Positions 48,401 to 57,930 of a DNA stretch of 64,000 nucleotides are shown here, piece after piece. Where the stretch lies: contig CM034105.1 of NCBI GenBank assembly GCA_019914945.1, positions 2,666,001-2,730,000 of the forward strand, read 5' to 3'. A program made the position numbers and the translations under genes. Below the pieces are notes generated by a model, which saw only the letters and a program-made list of their open reading frames with translations, did no database searches and was not told the origin of the DNA. Positions within the stretch are counted from its first letter, which is position 1. The number at the start of each line of letters is the position of its first letter. This DNA comes from Typha latifolia. Lineage: Eukaryota > Streptophyta > Magnoliopsida > Poales > Typhaceae.

Positions 48401-51400
48401 TTAGGGCATCCAAGCCAGCTCTAAATTCTGGTCGCAATCTATCTAACTGCAGAACAGGTAAAATATATACAAGTCTGAAATAGATAAATGCAAAATTGCC
48501 TACTGAGCCAGAAAAATTAACTGCATAAAGAAAAGCAAGTAACAAGCCTTACAGGGATTTGGTCGAGGCGTTGGAGTTCATTTTCATTGTTCAATGGCCG
48601 CACTAGTGGGAAACATTCTCTATCAGGAAATAGAGCACGAATGGACTCCCGAATCTGTTAAAACATTTTATAGCAAATATATTTAGCACCGTGTTAGGAA
48701 ACCATATATAACCTTTAGTAATGAGGATAAATCTACATATCTATTCCCTCCCGAGGCCCCAATGTAGTAGGAAGCTCTTGCCCTGCAGCGCCCTCTTTTT
48801 ATAGGAAAATATGTGTATCTGATGGTAAAATGGCATACAAGTGCACAAGGCTCTCCCAATGCAGGGCGTGGGACTGGAGAGGTTGACTCCTTGACTCAAA
48901 CCAGCAACAACAGTATGCATATGAGGCAAGGGTTAACCTCACAGATGACACCCTCAATGCTAGTAAAAATTAAAACTTCACCTCAATGTTGGAGATTACT
49001 GTAGAAGAGGCTTAGAAGGTACCTCACTTTTGGCAGACAAATCTTTCCCTCCACCTTGCATGGGCCTCAAAGCCAACTCCAAATAATCACGTGGGGTGAT
49101 TCTCCGATTATCTTCTACCAGGTCCAAATAAAAATCCTGAAGATCAGTAGAAATAGATAATAATTCAATTGGAAAACCCGATTCAAAAAACAGATAAAGA
49201 CAAGATGCTTGATTATCTCAGTAAGCATGAAATTTTTCTTCACAATTATTGGCTTCAAAAAGATTCAAAAGTTAATACCCTCAACAACCAAACAAAGACA
49301 GGTGAGAACTGTCCAAGCTCTAATGCAGTAGACCTTCCACCAGTCGCCCTAACACGAATGTGCTTAGTCATCTCAGTAACAAGTGATAAACGATCAAGAG
49401 CAGCTTCATCTATACCACCCATCTGGACAGGAAAGAGAGCCAAAACTAGCTAAGCAAATATTTTCTTGAAGAAAAATATACGATATCCAACTAGAAAATT
49501 AAAGGTTACTTCAGGCTTCAATCTTATCAATCAAGAGAAAACATAATTTTACCTGGTTATAGATAAACATGCTCGATAGAAGAACCGCCAAGGAGAAGAT
49601 CTGGGTGCTATATGTTCCCTGATAAAGAAAATGAGAGGCATGAAATTGAATGTCTGAATCACTAACTACAATGATCTCCCTAGAACATGATGAAAATAAA
49701 GTCTAACATAAGAATCAGAAAAATTAAACCTACAAGAAACCCAGAGGTTCGATAATAAATTGTAATGCCTGGACTATTGCAAAATTCTAAGCTGAAATAT
49801 ATGGTGAAACTATTGGTTCCTATCATATGCAAGAATTGCATTGACCGGAATCACTTTATTCCTTCCCGTTTGCGGCTTAGATCAGATAAGTTAAATGGTC
49901 AAATGACCACGTCTAGTGTCCAGTACCTTATCTGCTGACTTTTTCTTGATGGATTCCTAGTATATCTTTCAAATGCAACATGCAGCTCTGTGGCCTTATC
50001 ATTACTATAAAAAAGATGTGTACTATCAAATGATATGCTAGCCATAAATAAATATGGCATGTCCATGAGCCATGCATGAGTAAAAACATGGGAAAAATAT
50101 TCCACAAGCTGCAGTTGATAGAAGATGCAAAACTTCTGTGAAATTCAATCTAGGCCAGGGCTATCAATGCAAGCCCAGAAAACCAATAAAAGGAATTAAA
50201 AAATTCAAGTAAAAAAGAACCATCAGTCCAACATATCACAATATCCTCACCGTCTGATCATATGCATCAATTCCTTCACTGTCTAGAAGTAAAAGACTGT
50301 ACTCCGTTCCATCGAGAGCAGTTCTCTTTATTGGTGCACTCCACATCCATAGTCCCTTAGTGCATGGTCTATGAGTAGAAGCTACTTGAAATCCGCTGCT
50401 CCTTCCCAAAAGCTACCATAGACCAACATATATTAATTTTCGTTAAGATAATAAAACTGTAGAACAAAAAAATAACCTGAGTTAATGATTTATAGCTAAT
50501 TAGTAACTTAAATTAATAACTACAAATTCAAAAAATCAATTGGCATATCAAACTGATATGTGCAACTGCAACACGACATGGTAATAAAATATGTAAATAA
50601 CAATTGCGCCAGAAATTTAGAAACTATTTTATCTATCTTGAAAGTTGTTCAGAAATTGTAATGGGAAAAGGCTAAAGTATCATATGTAAGTATAGTTACA
50701 TTCATCGCTGCAGAAGTTTCAGACTCGTTTCTATAATGTTTTGGCCCTTGGCCAAAAAGATGTGAGCTGATTTGATCTATTAACCAGATAGTTTGGAATA
50801 GGAGCCTAGTTTGACATATATCCAACTCGTACATGATCAAAATGTTCAAGCAGATATATCATCTTATGAAAACATCTCATGAGGCCCACCTCTCTCTCTA
50901 TTTTGCCTTTCCCAATTTGTATATGCTTCCTGGCTTCCCCACCTACTCCCCCAAAAGGTTGAACAAGATTACCAAGATTTGATGTGTAAATAATGAAGAT
51001 CAAATGAATATCATTGGTCAGTAACCAACGGTCATATCAACTTTTCCCTTATCAAGTTTGCTTTTCCTTCTTTTTTTCTTCATAACTTTTACTTTATTTT
51101 TATAAACAATTTCGGCGATGAATTTACAGATTGGAGAGGTTGCAATTGCTGTTACTGTCAGTATGTTTTCTTCTTCAACTTATTAAAACTTCAATTCTAG
51201 TGGTTTGTACTTTACTAAAAAAAATGTGGTATCAAACCAGACTCAAATATTATCAAAATGCTTCATTTACAGCAGGAACTAAAAAACAAGATCACAAAGG
51301 TTGCCATGTTACTGCTTATACAAAAGTAAGCTTCAATTGATAAGCCTCAAATTTATTCTTCTAGGCTGCTCACCATTTTCCAAAGATTGCAAATTTGCAA

Positions 51401-52605
51401 CTGGTCATCTTGCACTTTTGCAAGCTACTGGTTGCATCATTAGTAGTCATCCAAGAAGCCGTGATGTTACGTGAGTGTACTCTTATATGAAATCTGATGT
51501 AACCTCAAATATATTAAGGCTTGGGTTGAAATAGTTTATCTTGCGCTACTTTTATGCATATTCTACTTCTACATCTGAAAATTCAGCAGATATGAGAGAC
51601 AGTTACCGAGATGGATAATTGTTGAATTTGTTTTCAGCAAAAGTATTATATGAAAACTGTCAAGAGATTTAAAAAAAAAATGAGAAGACAAAAAAAGGTG
51701 AAACAAATAAAGAATCATCCAACTAATAATAAGTTTATATAGTTTTGTCTCTTATTATCTAACTTCTTTGATGTCTATCTGCTCATCTGGCTTCAGAAGT
51801 ACCAAATCACACTATATGTTCTTGCCAAAAGTGAAGCATTATAATGGCTCAATTTCTTCTAATCTCAACCAATCCATTCACCCAACAGAAAAACCTAAAT
51901 AAAAGTAAATAAGTCAGGCTTCAGCTACAAAAGAGACCTCTTTCTGAGTTTCTGAACAACCTAGATCTTAGTGGCAGCATTCATCGCAATCTGAGAAAAC
52001 CATCATGAAGACGAGTCTTCTCCAATGATGTAAAAACCTTGCCTACTCTCGCGGTTCCAATTGGTTATGTTTACAGACACATTCTCCCAAAATTACCATT
52101 TTAACACAGAGGACCTCCTTCTAGTGTATTTTTTTTCTTCTAGCGTGCCTTATAGTATAAGAAAATCTACTTAACTTTGAGAGATTAAAATATACTTTAT
52201 GAACAGCATATTATCCAATTCGTGATGTAATTCTACATAAAAGGCAAAGGTTTACGAAATCTCGTCAAGAATTAAAAGCCAAAACAGTGGCGCAGAACTC
52301 AAGCAAAAAACCTGGTTGAGGATATAGCTCTTGCCCTGGCGGGCGCGGCCGCAGACCGAGACGACCCCAATGGGGCCCTTGACGAGTTGGAGGGCGGCGA
52401 TGGCCTCCGGGTCCATCCGAAACTTCCCCTTCTCGTCGCAGTACACCAGCCGCAGCGGCCTCGCGGGGCCGACCAATCCAGTCGAGTAAGACGCGAGAGG
52501 AGTAGCCATGTTAGGGTTAGGGTTAGGGTTAGGGTTGGAAATTTCGGAGCTTGGAGAAGAGGTCCGGTCCTTGGAGGCCGAGCCCCAGCGGAGCATCTGC
52601 ATCAT
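39469..52605 (-). CDS. GBPL3: Guanylate-binding-protein-like GTPase, GBPL3 type, 14 exons
   Basis: Minus-strand exons: 52605-52312, 50412-50251, 49618-49553, 49422-49279, 49136-49023, 48654-48553, 48446-48261, 45425-45336, 45262-45128, 43975-43853, 42613-42528, 41403-40791, 40709-40632, 40515-39469. They join in phase to 1079 residues, close to Arabidopsis GBPL3. The GTPase domain has the P-loop GRARQGKS (86-93) and the G3 motif DSEG (142-145). Then come QMGGIDEAALDRLSLVTEMT, the helical region (LRPEFRAGLDALTKFVFE, ITQSFLDAINNGAVPTI) and a coiled coil of about 500 residues. A basic KRSRVD/RSRKRSKS nuclear-type patch precedes the C-terminal SAP-like helix pair (FTVLKLKQELTKHGFGAQLL, NKKDIIGLYEKHVLGQ). 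Plant GBPL3 is a dynamin-like GTPase forming nuclear condensates in immunity and linked to the nuclear envelope scaffold. Residues 24-32 are an Asn-Pro repeat encoded by a telomere-like tract. Introns total about 10 kb and hold several mobile elements. Confidence 0.96.
43406..43660 (+). mobile_element. SINE (Au-like) with perfect 12-bp target duplication
   Basis: The 12-mer CAAGTGCTTTCT flanks the element at 43406-43417 and 43649-43660. The 231-bp body has a tRNA-like B box (GGGTTCAAGTATTGG) near 43471 with a poor A box upstream. It continues with GAGGTTACATACATCTTCCC and ends in a segment, CACACCCCATATAGGCAGAA GCCTCATGCCC split here for length, like the tail of the plant Au SINE family. There is no poly(A), as expected for that family. 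It sits in the GBPL3 intron between exons 10 and 11, antisense to the gene. Structure is seen directly; the family name is from memory. Confidence 0.85.
46280..47168. mobile_element. Non-autonomous hAT-like DNA transposon in a GBPL3 intron
   Basis: Element 46288-47160 (873 bp) is flanked by an 8-bp target duplication, GTGGACGG (46280-46287) and GTGGATGG (47161-47168), with one mismatch. Its ends are short imperfect inverted repeats: TAGGGGTATAAACGAG on the left, and TAGGGCTGTTAAGCTTGACG read inward from the right. Both subterminal regions are crowded with GAGC/CTCGAG hexamers, many in inverted arrangement. The middle (about 46490-46780) is a GGA-rich degenerate minisatellite with repeated GCCGACGGAGAGG words. 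There is no transposase frame. The 8-bp duplication and the TIR start (C/TAGGG) are hAT traits. The element lies in intron 7, between exons 8 and 7 of the minus-strand gene. Confidence 0.82.
47408..47575. repeat. ~32-bp minisatellite, about five copies
   Basis: Units start with GCCTTA and end with an AACTT or ACTT word, for example GCCTTAGTGGCTTACTTGAC TTAATTGAACTT, then GCTTTAGTGGCTTATATAAC and GCCTTAAGGACTTATATGAT units, at a 32-bp period. One shortened unit lies near the left end. The array is in intron 7 of GBPL3, 240 bp from the hAT-like element. Its surroundings (47180-47700) look like retroelement-derived non-coding DNA, but no LTR ends are seen. Confidence 0.8.
48825..48960 (-). mobile_element. 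Degenerate SINE relic, Au-like, reverse orientation
   Basis: GTGCACAAGGCTCTCCCAAT GCAGGG resembles the reverse complement of an Au SINE 3' end, and the later GGTTAACCTCAC fits the same family. Between them the sequence is degraded and no target duplication could be assigned. It lies in the GBPL3 intron between exons 6 and 5. Its plus-strand reading is opposite to that of the intact SINE at 43406-43660. Confidence 0.45.
52511..52534. repeat. (TTAGGG)4 telomere-like tract inside GBPL3 exon 1
   Basis: Four exact TTAGGG units on the plus strand; on the coding strand they read as (AACCCT)-type repeats and encode alternating Asn-Pro at residues 24-32. The unit is the six-base form, not the common seven-base plant telomere repeat. 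Confidence 0.95.
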
Positions 52606-54254
52606 CTTCGCCTCGTCTTCTTCGCCTTCTCTTGGATTCCTCTTCTTGGAATTGAAGGGGAAAAGGGAGTGGAAGATTTCGCGTGAATGATAGAGCAAGG
52701 TTTTTAATTGGGAAGAGGGAAAGCGTCTCAATTTTGAGGGAGGTCATAAAGGGGTCCTGTTTTGGGGGTTAGTTTTTCCCCCTTTCGTTCTTTGAGGTGA
52801 TTCCCGCGAACCATCCTATGATCCTCCATTTGCATTTTAGAGAGGAAAAGTAAAATAGTCGGTGATTCCACACAATTTTTAGAAACAAATGATCAAAAAC
52901 ACCCTATATTTTTTTTTATATAATTCATACTCTACATATTACCTATTCAGCCCTTACATTTTATTTGTACTACCTCAAAAAATAAATTATTCTATGTTAA
53001 CTTTCATCTCACAGCAGCTAATAGAATATAGAGCAGCATATTTTGTTACCTTTAAAAATATTAAGATAAGTTTGCATCTAAAGTTAATTTAATTCATTTA
53101 TATAATAACTATCTATTATGAAAATTAAAGTCAGAAGTTTTTTTAAGAAATTAAAAGCAAAATAGAGGTTTTGAATAATAAAAAATCACGTCTCTTCCAC
53201 CTTTAATGCCTTGTTTGATTTGAGACTAAGCTCTGAACGATTAATTAGTTTTAATATTTTAAAAATAAAAAAAAAGTATTTACTAAATCAGGTTAAAAAA
53301 ATTTAAATTAATTAAGAGGAATTCATAAACTCAAAATAAATAAACCTAAAAATTCATAGGGTGCTAAGTCTTTAACTACTAAATTATAATTAGCCACTGC
53401 TACTATGAGGTTTTCGCGTCTATAGACTTATAATAATTATAATAATTATCGTATGCGTACTTTTTGTGTCATATGATTTGAAACTCACTTTTCTTTGTGG
53501 TGTTATCTTTATAGCTAAACTTGAGCATTAATAACTCGCCCCACTCGATCTTACCCATAATTATATTTTTTTTATAATATACATATTTTTGTATATATTG
53601 AAATTTATTTATATGTTGTCTAAACCTTTATAATAAAGTTTTATATAATTTATTTAAACTCATTAGCTAGTTATCAGGTCATTAGGTTGGGCTCCAACTC
53701 TTTAAATATGTCGATGGGCCGAGGTTGAGACCAAAGTAATTGAAACTAAACCCAAATGAACACAGCCTAACCTAGTTACAACCAAGCGTCGGTGGTGTGG
53801 AGAGAGTTGTCGTTCTATTTCTGCTCTTCTTTAGTGTGTAACAGGCTGTATTAGTTTTGGAAGTAATGAACTGATTCCTAAGTAATTTCCTTGGTAAGTA
53901 AGTATATTTCCTAAGCCCTTGCTCCCCATCTGTTATGTGACCCGGGAGAACTTTAACAAAGCTCGACACTATTAATGGACGACTTAATTACCAGTAGAGC
54001 AGCACATGATGCTAATTCGAATCTCTAGTAAAGATTATTCTAACAATCCGTTTACTTATATAGGATTCCTCTCTTCCAAATCTCACGTGCATGCATGTCC
54101 ATGTCCATGTCCACGGCCAATGCCACGGAGCCTTTTTGGAACTTTCTGCTACTCCTCTTTCCTTTGCTTTATTTTATTTTATCTGGCCATTAATGCAAAT
54201 GGCCATGCATGTGAGCTCCCCTGCTATTATCTCTTCCCCAAAACTGCCCTTTTG

Positions 54255-54290
<36 letters not shown>

Positions 54291-55501
54291 ATGCTGGGCG
54301 TTTGATCGAGTGAAGTGGTTTGATGCATTAGTTGCAGTAACAAGCAATAGGCAAGCAAACGTGTGTTCTGAGATCGTACGTACGTGCAACCTCTCAATAC
54401 TTTGACATCAAGAAAGAGTGCGGAGTGATGACATTCCCAAAGACGTGCAGGCCCTCCGGTCTTTGGTTTGGTTCAACAGTTCGGTTTGACCAAGTTCAGT
54501 TTGAAACACAGTCTAATATTTGATTCAGTTTTAATTTTCGAACAACTAAGTGTTAGAGAGTGTCGAGTAGATATTAAGGATGTGCAGGGCATGATAATAT
54601 GTTGGTCATCCATGCAAGCAACAATGGCTGAAATCATTTTGTCTACGTTTGCTTGGTCGAAGGGTTATAAACAATGAAATTATCCATCTAATATCACTAG
54701 AAAGTACCAAACATTGTATTATAATGGCCACAAACTAATTTAATTAAATTTATCATAATTTACATAATATAAATATTAATATTCACGATTTTGTAACTTG
54801 GCTGATAATTTTTATATAATATCCTATTATTATTTTGAATAGCTACCCTATTACCTAAAAAAAATTATCGTATAAAAGGGCCACTAATAAGTGAACACTC
54901 TGTGCTTTGGTGGCAGTGATAAGTGAGCATAGGATGGTAGTAGATGTGGCATGAACCATAGACATTAAGTTGGACCATCACCATCGTCTTCGCTGGGATG
55001 GTCTCAGGTATCGCATGCAAATTAATTAATTATTTAATTAACTATGTTGGACACCATGCTCCATCATAGTGAGTTAACACGATTAAATTTATCGGATAAC
55101 TAACAGGATTTGATGGTCATGTCCCATCAACCCCATGTATTTGGTTTGGTAATTGGGACCCTTCGATTGCAATCAATCCAACTTCCATGGGCCTTGGAGT
55201 AACATGGCGTGTTTGATTTATGATACATGGAAATTTTAATGATGACTAATAACATTATGACATTATGTTATATTGTTTATATATATATTTTATTGGCAAC
55301 CTCACAATAACACTAATGGGAAGTCTGCTCTGTGGATTGGGACTAAAATGGCAAGATTAGGTTGCAATGCCATCCTAGCTCTAATCACATCACAACAAAT
55401 CCCCCCTTTTCTTCTGAATCTCACGCACCCCACATCTTAAACCCTAGTATTCTACTTCCTCTCCTCCGTTCTCCAGAATAGATTAGCTCGCGCACACAGA
55501 T
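52606..55501. other. Intergenic, GBPL3 promoter side
   Basis: The left end is the GBPL3 promoter and 5' UTR, followed by AT-rich DNA. An (AT)n tract lies at 54259-54288. An inverted CGTACGTACG word occurs near 54376. No gene recognised; ORFs of 65-104 codons here span simple repeats and have no family resemblance. Confidence 0.5.
54259..54288. repeat. (AT)n microsatellite
   Basis: About 15 uninterrupted AT units in the intergenic region upstream of GBPL3 and of the gene at 55502. Confidence 0.95.
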
Positions 55502-57340
55502 ATGAGGAGGAGAAAGAACTCCATCGCCGGAGCTCATCTCTTCATCTGCTTCACCTCCGGCTCCATGAGGACCCCCTCATCGAAGTCGCTCCCAAGCCCT
55601 GGCCGGACGCCGGCGCCGGCGACGGCGGCCACGTCGCTGTCGTCTTCTCTGAGCCGGCGCCTGCGTGGCAGCCGCAGCCTTAAGGGTGGTCAATCCCCAA
55701 TGTTCCCGACCGCCATGGCGGCGGAGCCGTCTTCCCCCAAGGTCACGTGCATCGGTCAGGTTCGCGTGAGGGGGAGGAGGAAGAAGGCGAAGGCCAAAGG
55801 CGCGTCCTTTAGGTCGAGATCTATGAGGGGATTCGTGGGCGAGGCTAGTTTGAGGCGGAACGAGTGTTCGCCGAGTAAGAATCCGAGGTGGGTGTACCAA
55901 ATCCCGATTAGTATTTGTGGATCCTTGAGAGCTTTTGGGTCGGAGCTCAGCTGCTTGCTTCCGTGCGGTGGGAGGTCGTTGGAGAAGGGGGGAGAGTGCG
56001 GGAAGAAGCTGAGGGCGTCGGCGAGGTGGGTGATGGGGGAGGAGAGGGGAAAGGGAGAGGTAGGTCTGGAGAGTAAGGAGATCGAGGTGGAGGTGGAGGA
56101 GAAAGATGAGGTCTTGATGGTGGGAGAGGAGGAGGGAAGGGTGAGCGTCTGCATTCCTCCGAAGAATGCTCTGTTGCTGATGAGGTGTAGATCAGATCCG
56201 GTAAGAATGGCAGCGTTGGAGAGCAGGTTCTGGGATTCACCGGCTACAAAGATCCAAGGGGGAGGAGAAGAAGAAGAAGAAGAAAGCAATGAGGAGAGAG
56301 ACCAAGATGGTAAAATCCATGGAGAAGTGGGTGAAGAAGAGGGTGGAGAAACAGTGGTTGCACAAGTTGTTCGTGAAGCAGGGGAAGTAGATCTAATTGA
56401 GGGAGAAACAGATAAAAGGCATCAAGGTGTAGTTTTTGCTGCAGGAGACGAAGAATTAGGAGGGCTATTTGAAGGGAAAGAGCCAACTTTGGATAAGGAG
56501 GAAGAGGGGCAGGAAGAGAAGCAAGACGCGAGTGAGAAAGACGAATGCATCATAAAAAATGCCATCTTGGAAGCAGAGAAAACACAGTTGCATGAAGAAC
56601 CACCAATTGAGACAGCGATCAGAGAAGAAGAAAAGGTGAAACGTAGACGAGAGAGACGAAGGAGCGACTCCTCAAGAGAGAAGGAGGCAAGACGGCATAG
56701 CTTCTCGGTGGAGACGAGGAGAGCCAGCTTCTCCAATGAGAGAGAAGCAAGAAGAGCCAGCTTCTCCGTAGACAAAGAAAGCAAGAGACGATGGAGCTTG
56801 TCGATCGAGCACGAGGACATCAGAGCAGTGGAGAAGGCCAAGAAAGCAACGACCAAGAAGAAGCCATGCTCCCCTGAGCCAGAGGAAGGAAACCCAGAAG
56901 AAGCCCAAGTCGTGGGAGAAGGAAAGCAAGAAGACGACGATGGAGGAGGAGGAGCTTTGCCCGATTGCCTCCTACTAATGATGTACGAACCAAAGCTATC
57001 CATGGAGGTATCAAAAGAGACGTGGGTATGTACCAACGATTTCGTCCACCATCCCCGCCGCCACCTCACCAGAGGAGCTGGAGCCAAAGCCAAAGCCAAG
57101 GCCAAGAAGGAGGGAGAAGGTGACGGCGAGGGAGGTGAAGCTAATGTGGTGATCGCACCCGTTGAGCCGGCCCCTAAGCCTCCGCCGCCGGTACCAGCAC
57201 CTCGCTCACCTCCATGTGAACCACTAGCGCTGACACGATGCAAGTCGGAGCCGGTAAGGACGGCGTCTCGGCTGGCCCCAGACGCCTGCTTCTGGAAGGA
57301 GCGGCATCGGCCCATCGGCGCCGCCGGTGTCGGCTTCTGA
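55502..57340 (+). CDS. Charged single-exon plant protein of unknown function
   Basis: One open frame of 612 residues with high GC at its ends, clear codon structure and a sensible start (ATGAGGAGG). A later in-frame Met at residue 22 (MRTPSSKSLPSPGR) is an alternative start. The N-terminus is basic and Ser-rich with KVTCIGQVRVRGRRKK near residue 80-95. The middle is extremely acidic (poly-Glu stretches at about 250-360). A basic block at about 380-435 repeats R-x-S-F-S motifs (RRHSFSVE, RRASFSNE, RRASFSVD, RRWSLSIE), which look like basophilic kinase sites. The motif R-C-R/K-S-D/E-P-V-R occurs twice, near residue 226 (MRCRSDPVR) and 578 (TRCKSEPVR), each followed by FW. It resembles a plant-specific family with no known function; no enzyme or membrane signature is present. 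The reverse strand also stays open, an effect of composition. Confidence 0.85.
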   Translation: MRRRKNSIAGAHLFICFTSGSMRTPSSKSLPSPGRTPAPATAATSLSSSLSRRLRGSRSLKGGQSPMFPTAMAAEPSSPKVTCIGQVRVRGRRKKAKAKGASFRSRSMRGFVGEASLRRNECSPSKNPRWVYQIPISICGSLRAFGSELSCLLPCGGRSLEKGGECGKKLRASARWVMGEERGKGEVGLESKEIEVEVEEKDEVLMVGEEEGRVSVCIPPKNALLLMRCRSDPVRMAALESRFWDSPATKIQGGGEEEEEESNEERDQDGKIHGEVGEEEGGETVVAQVVREAGEVDLIEGETDKRHQGVVFAAGDEELGGLFEGKEPTLDKEEEGQEEKQDASEKDECIIKNAILEAEKTQLHEEPPIETAIREEEKVKRRRERRRSDSSREKEARRHSFSVETRRASFSNEREARRASFSVDKESKRRWSLSIEHEDIRAVEKAKKATTKKKPCSPEPEEGNPEEAQVVGEGKQEDDDGGGGALPDCLLLMMYEPKLSMEVSKETWVCTNDFVHHPRRHLTRGAGAKAKAKAKKEGEGDGEGGEANVVIAPVEPAPKPPPPVPAPRSPPCEPLALTRCKSEPVRTASRLAPDACFWKERHRPIGAAGVGF

Positions 57341-57899
57341 GCCGAGCCACTCATGCTTTGTTGCAGTCAAGTAAACTGTGAGTGTGTGGTTTTGCTCTTG
57401 TCGTTGTCTAATTTGTAAATTCTAATAAAAGCATTTCTTGCTTGTTTCCTATTCATCTAAAATTATTATTATTATTATTATTTAATTACGAGTCTTCATA
57501 ACTTGAGCTATTTAGATACACACAAAGGTCTTATTCATGTTCAACATATTGTTCAACATTTGTCTTACAACTTTGGTTGCATGCAAGTATGCAACATCGC
57601 ATTCATGTTATAAAACTTTAGGGAGAAGCTAGCTGTAGTTGTGAAGAATCCAAATGAGACAAGAGTAATTAGGGACCTCAAGCAAGTATATTTCTCAAAA
57701 GTAGTGCAGTATACTCAAAAGTTAAAGTTAGATAAACCTTTTCTTAGGTACTTCAACATCACTGTCTTCACAATATTTGGAGCATGATGTGGGGACCCAT
57801 ATGCATGACAGCAGCTGTGAGCCTGTTCTGTAATGCAATCAAATTTGATTAAATATACTGTGGCCCAGATATATGAGCATATGTATCTATCTATCTATC

Positions 57900-57930
<31 letters not shown>

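Noticed and set aside
48114..48545. 143-codon minus-strand ORF as an independent gene
   Set aside because: It is GBPL3 exon 7 read through into both flanking introns.
52511..52534. True interstitial telomere scar
   Set aside because: Only four units, fully in coding frame; reported as a curiosity, not as proof of a chromosomal fusion.
55756..57354. Long antisense open frames (177 and 310 codons) over the charged single-exon gene
   Set aside because: They mirror the Glu/Arg-rich coding strand as Ser/Leu/Phe-rich translations and have no family resemblance; the plus-strand frame has the conserved motifs.
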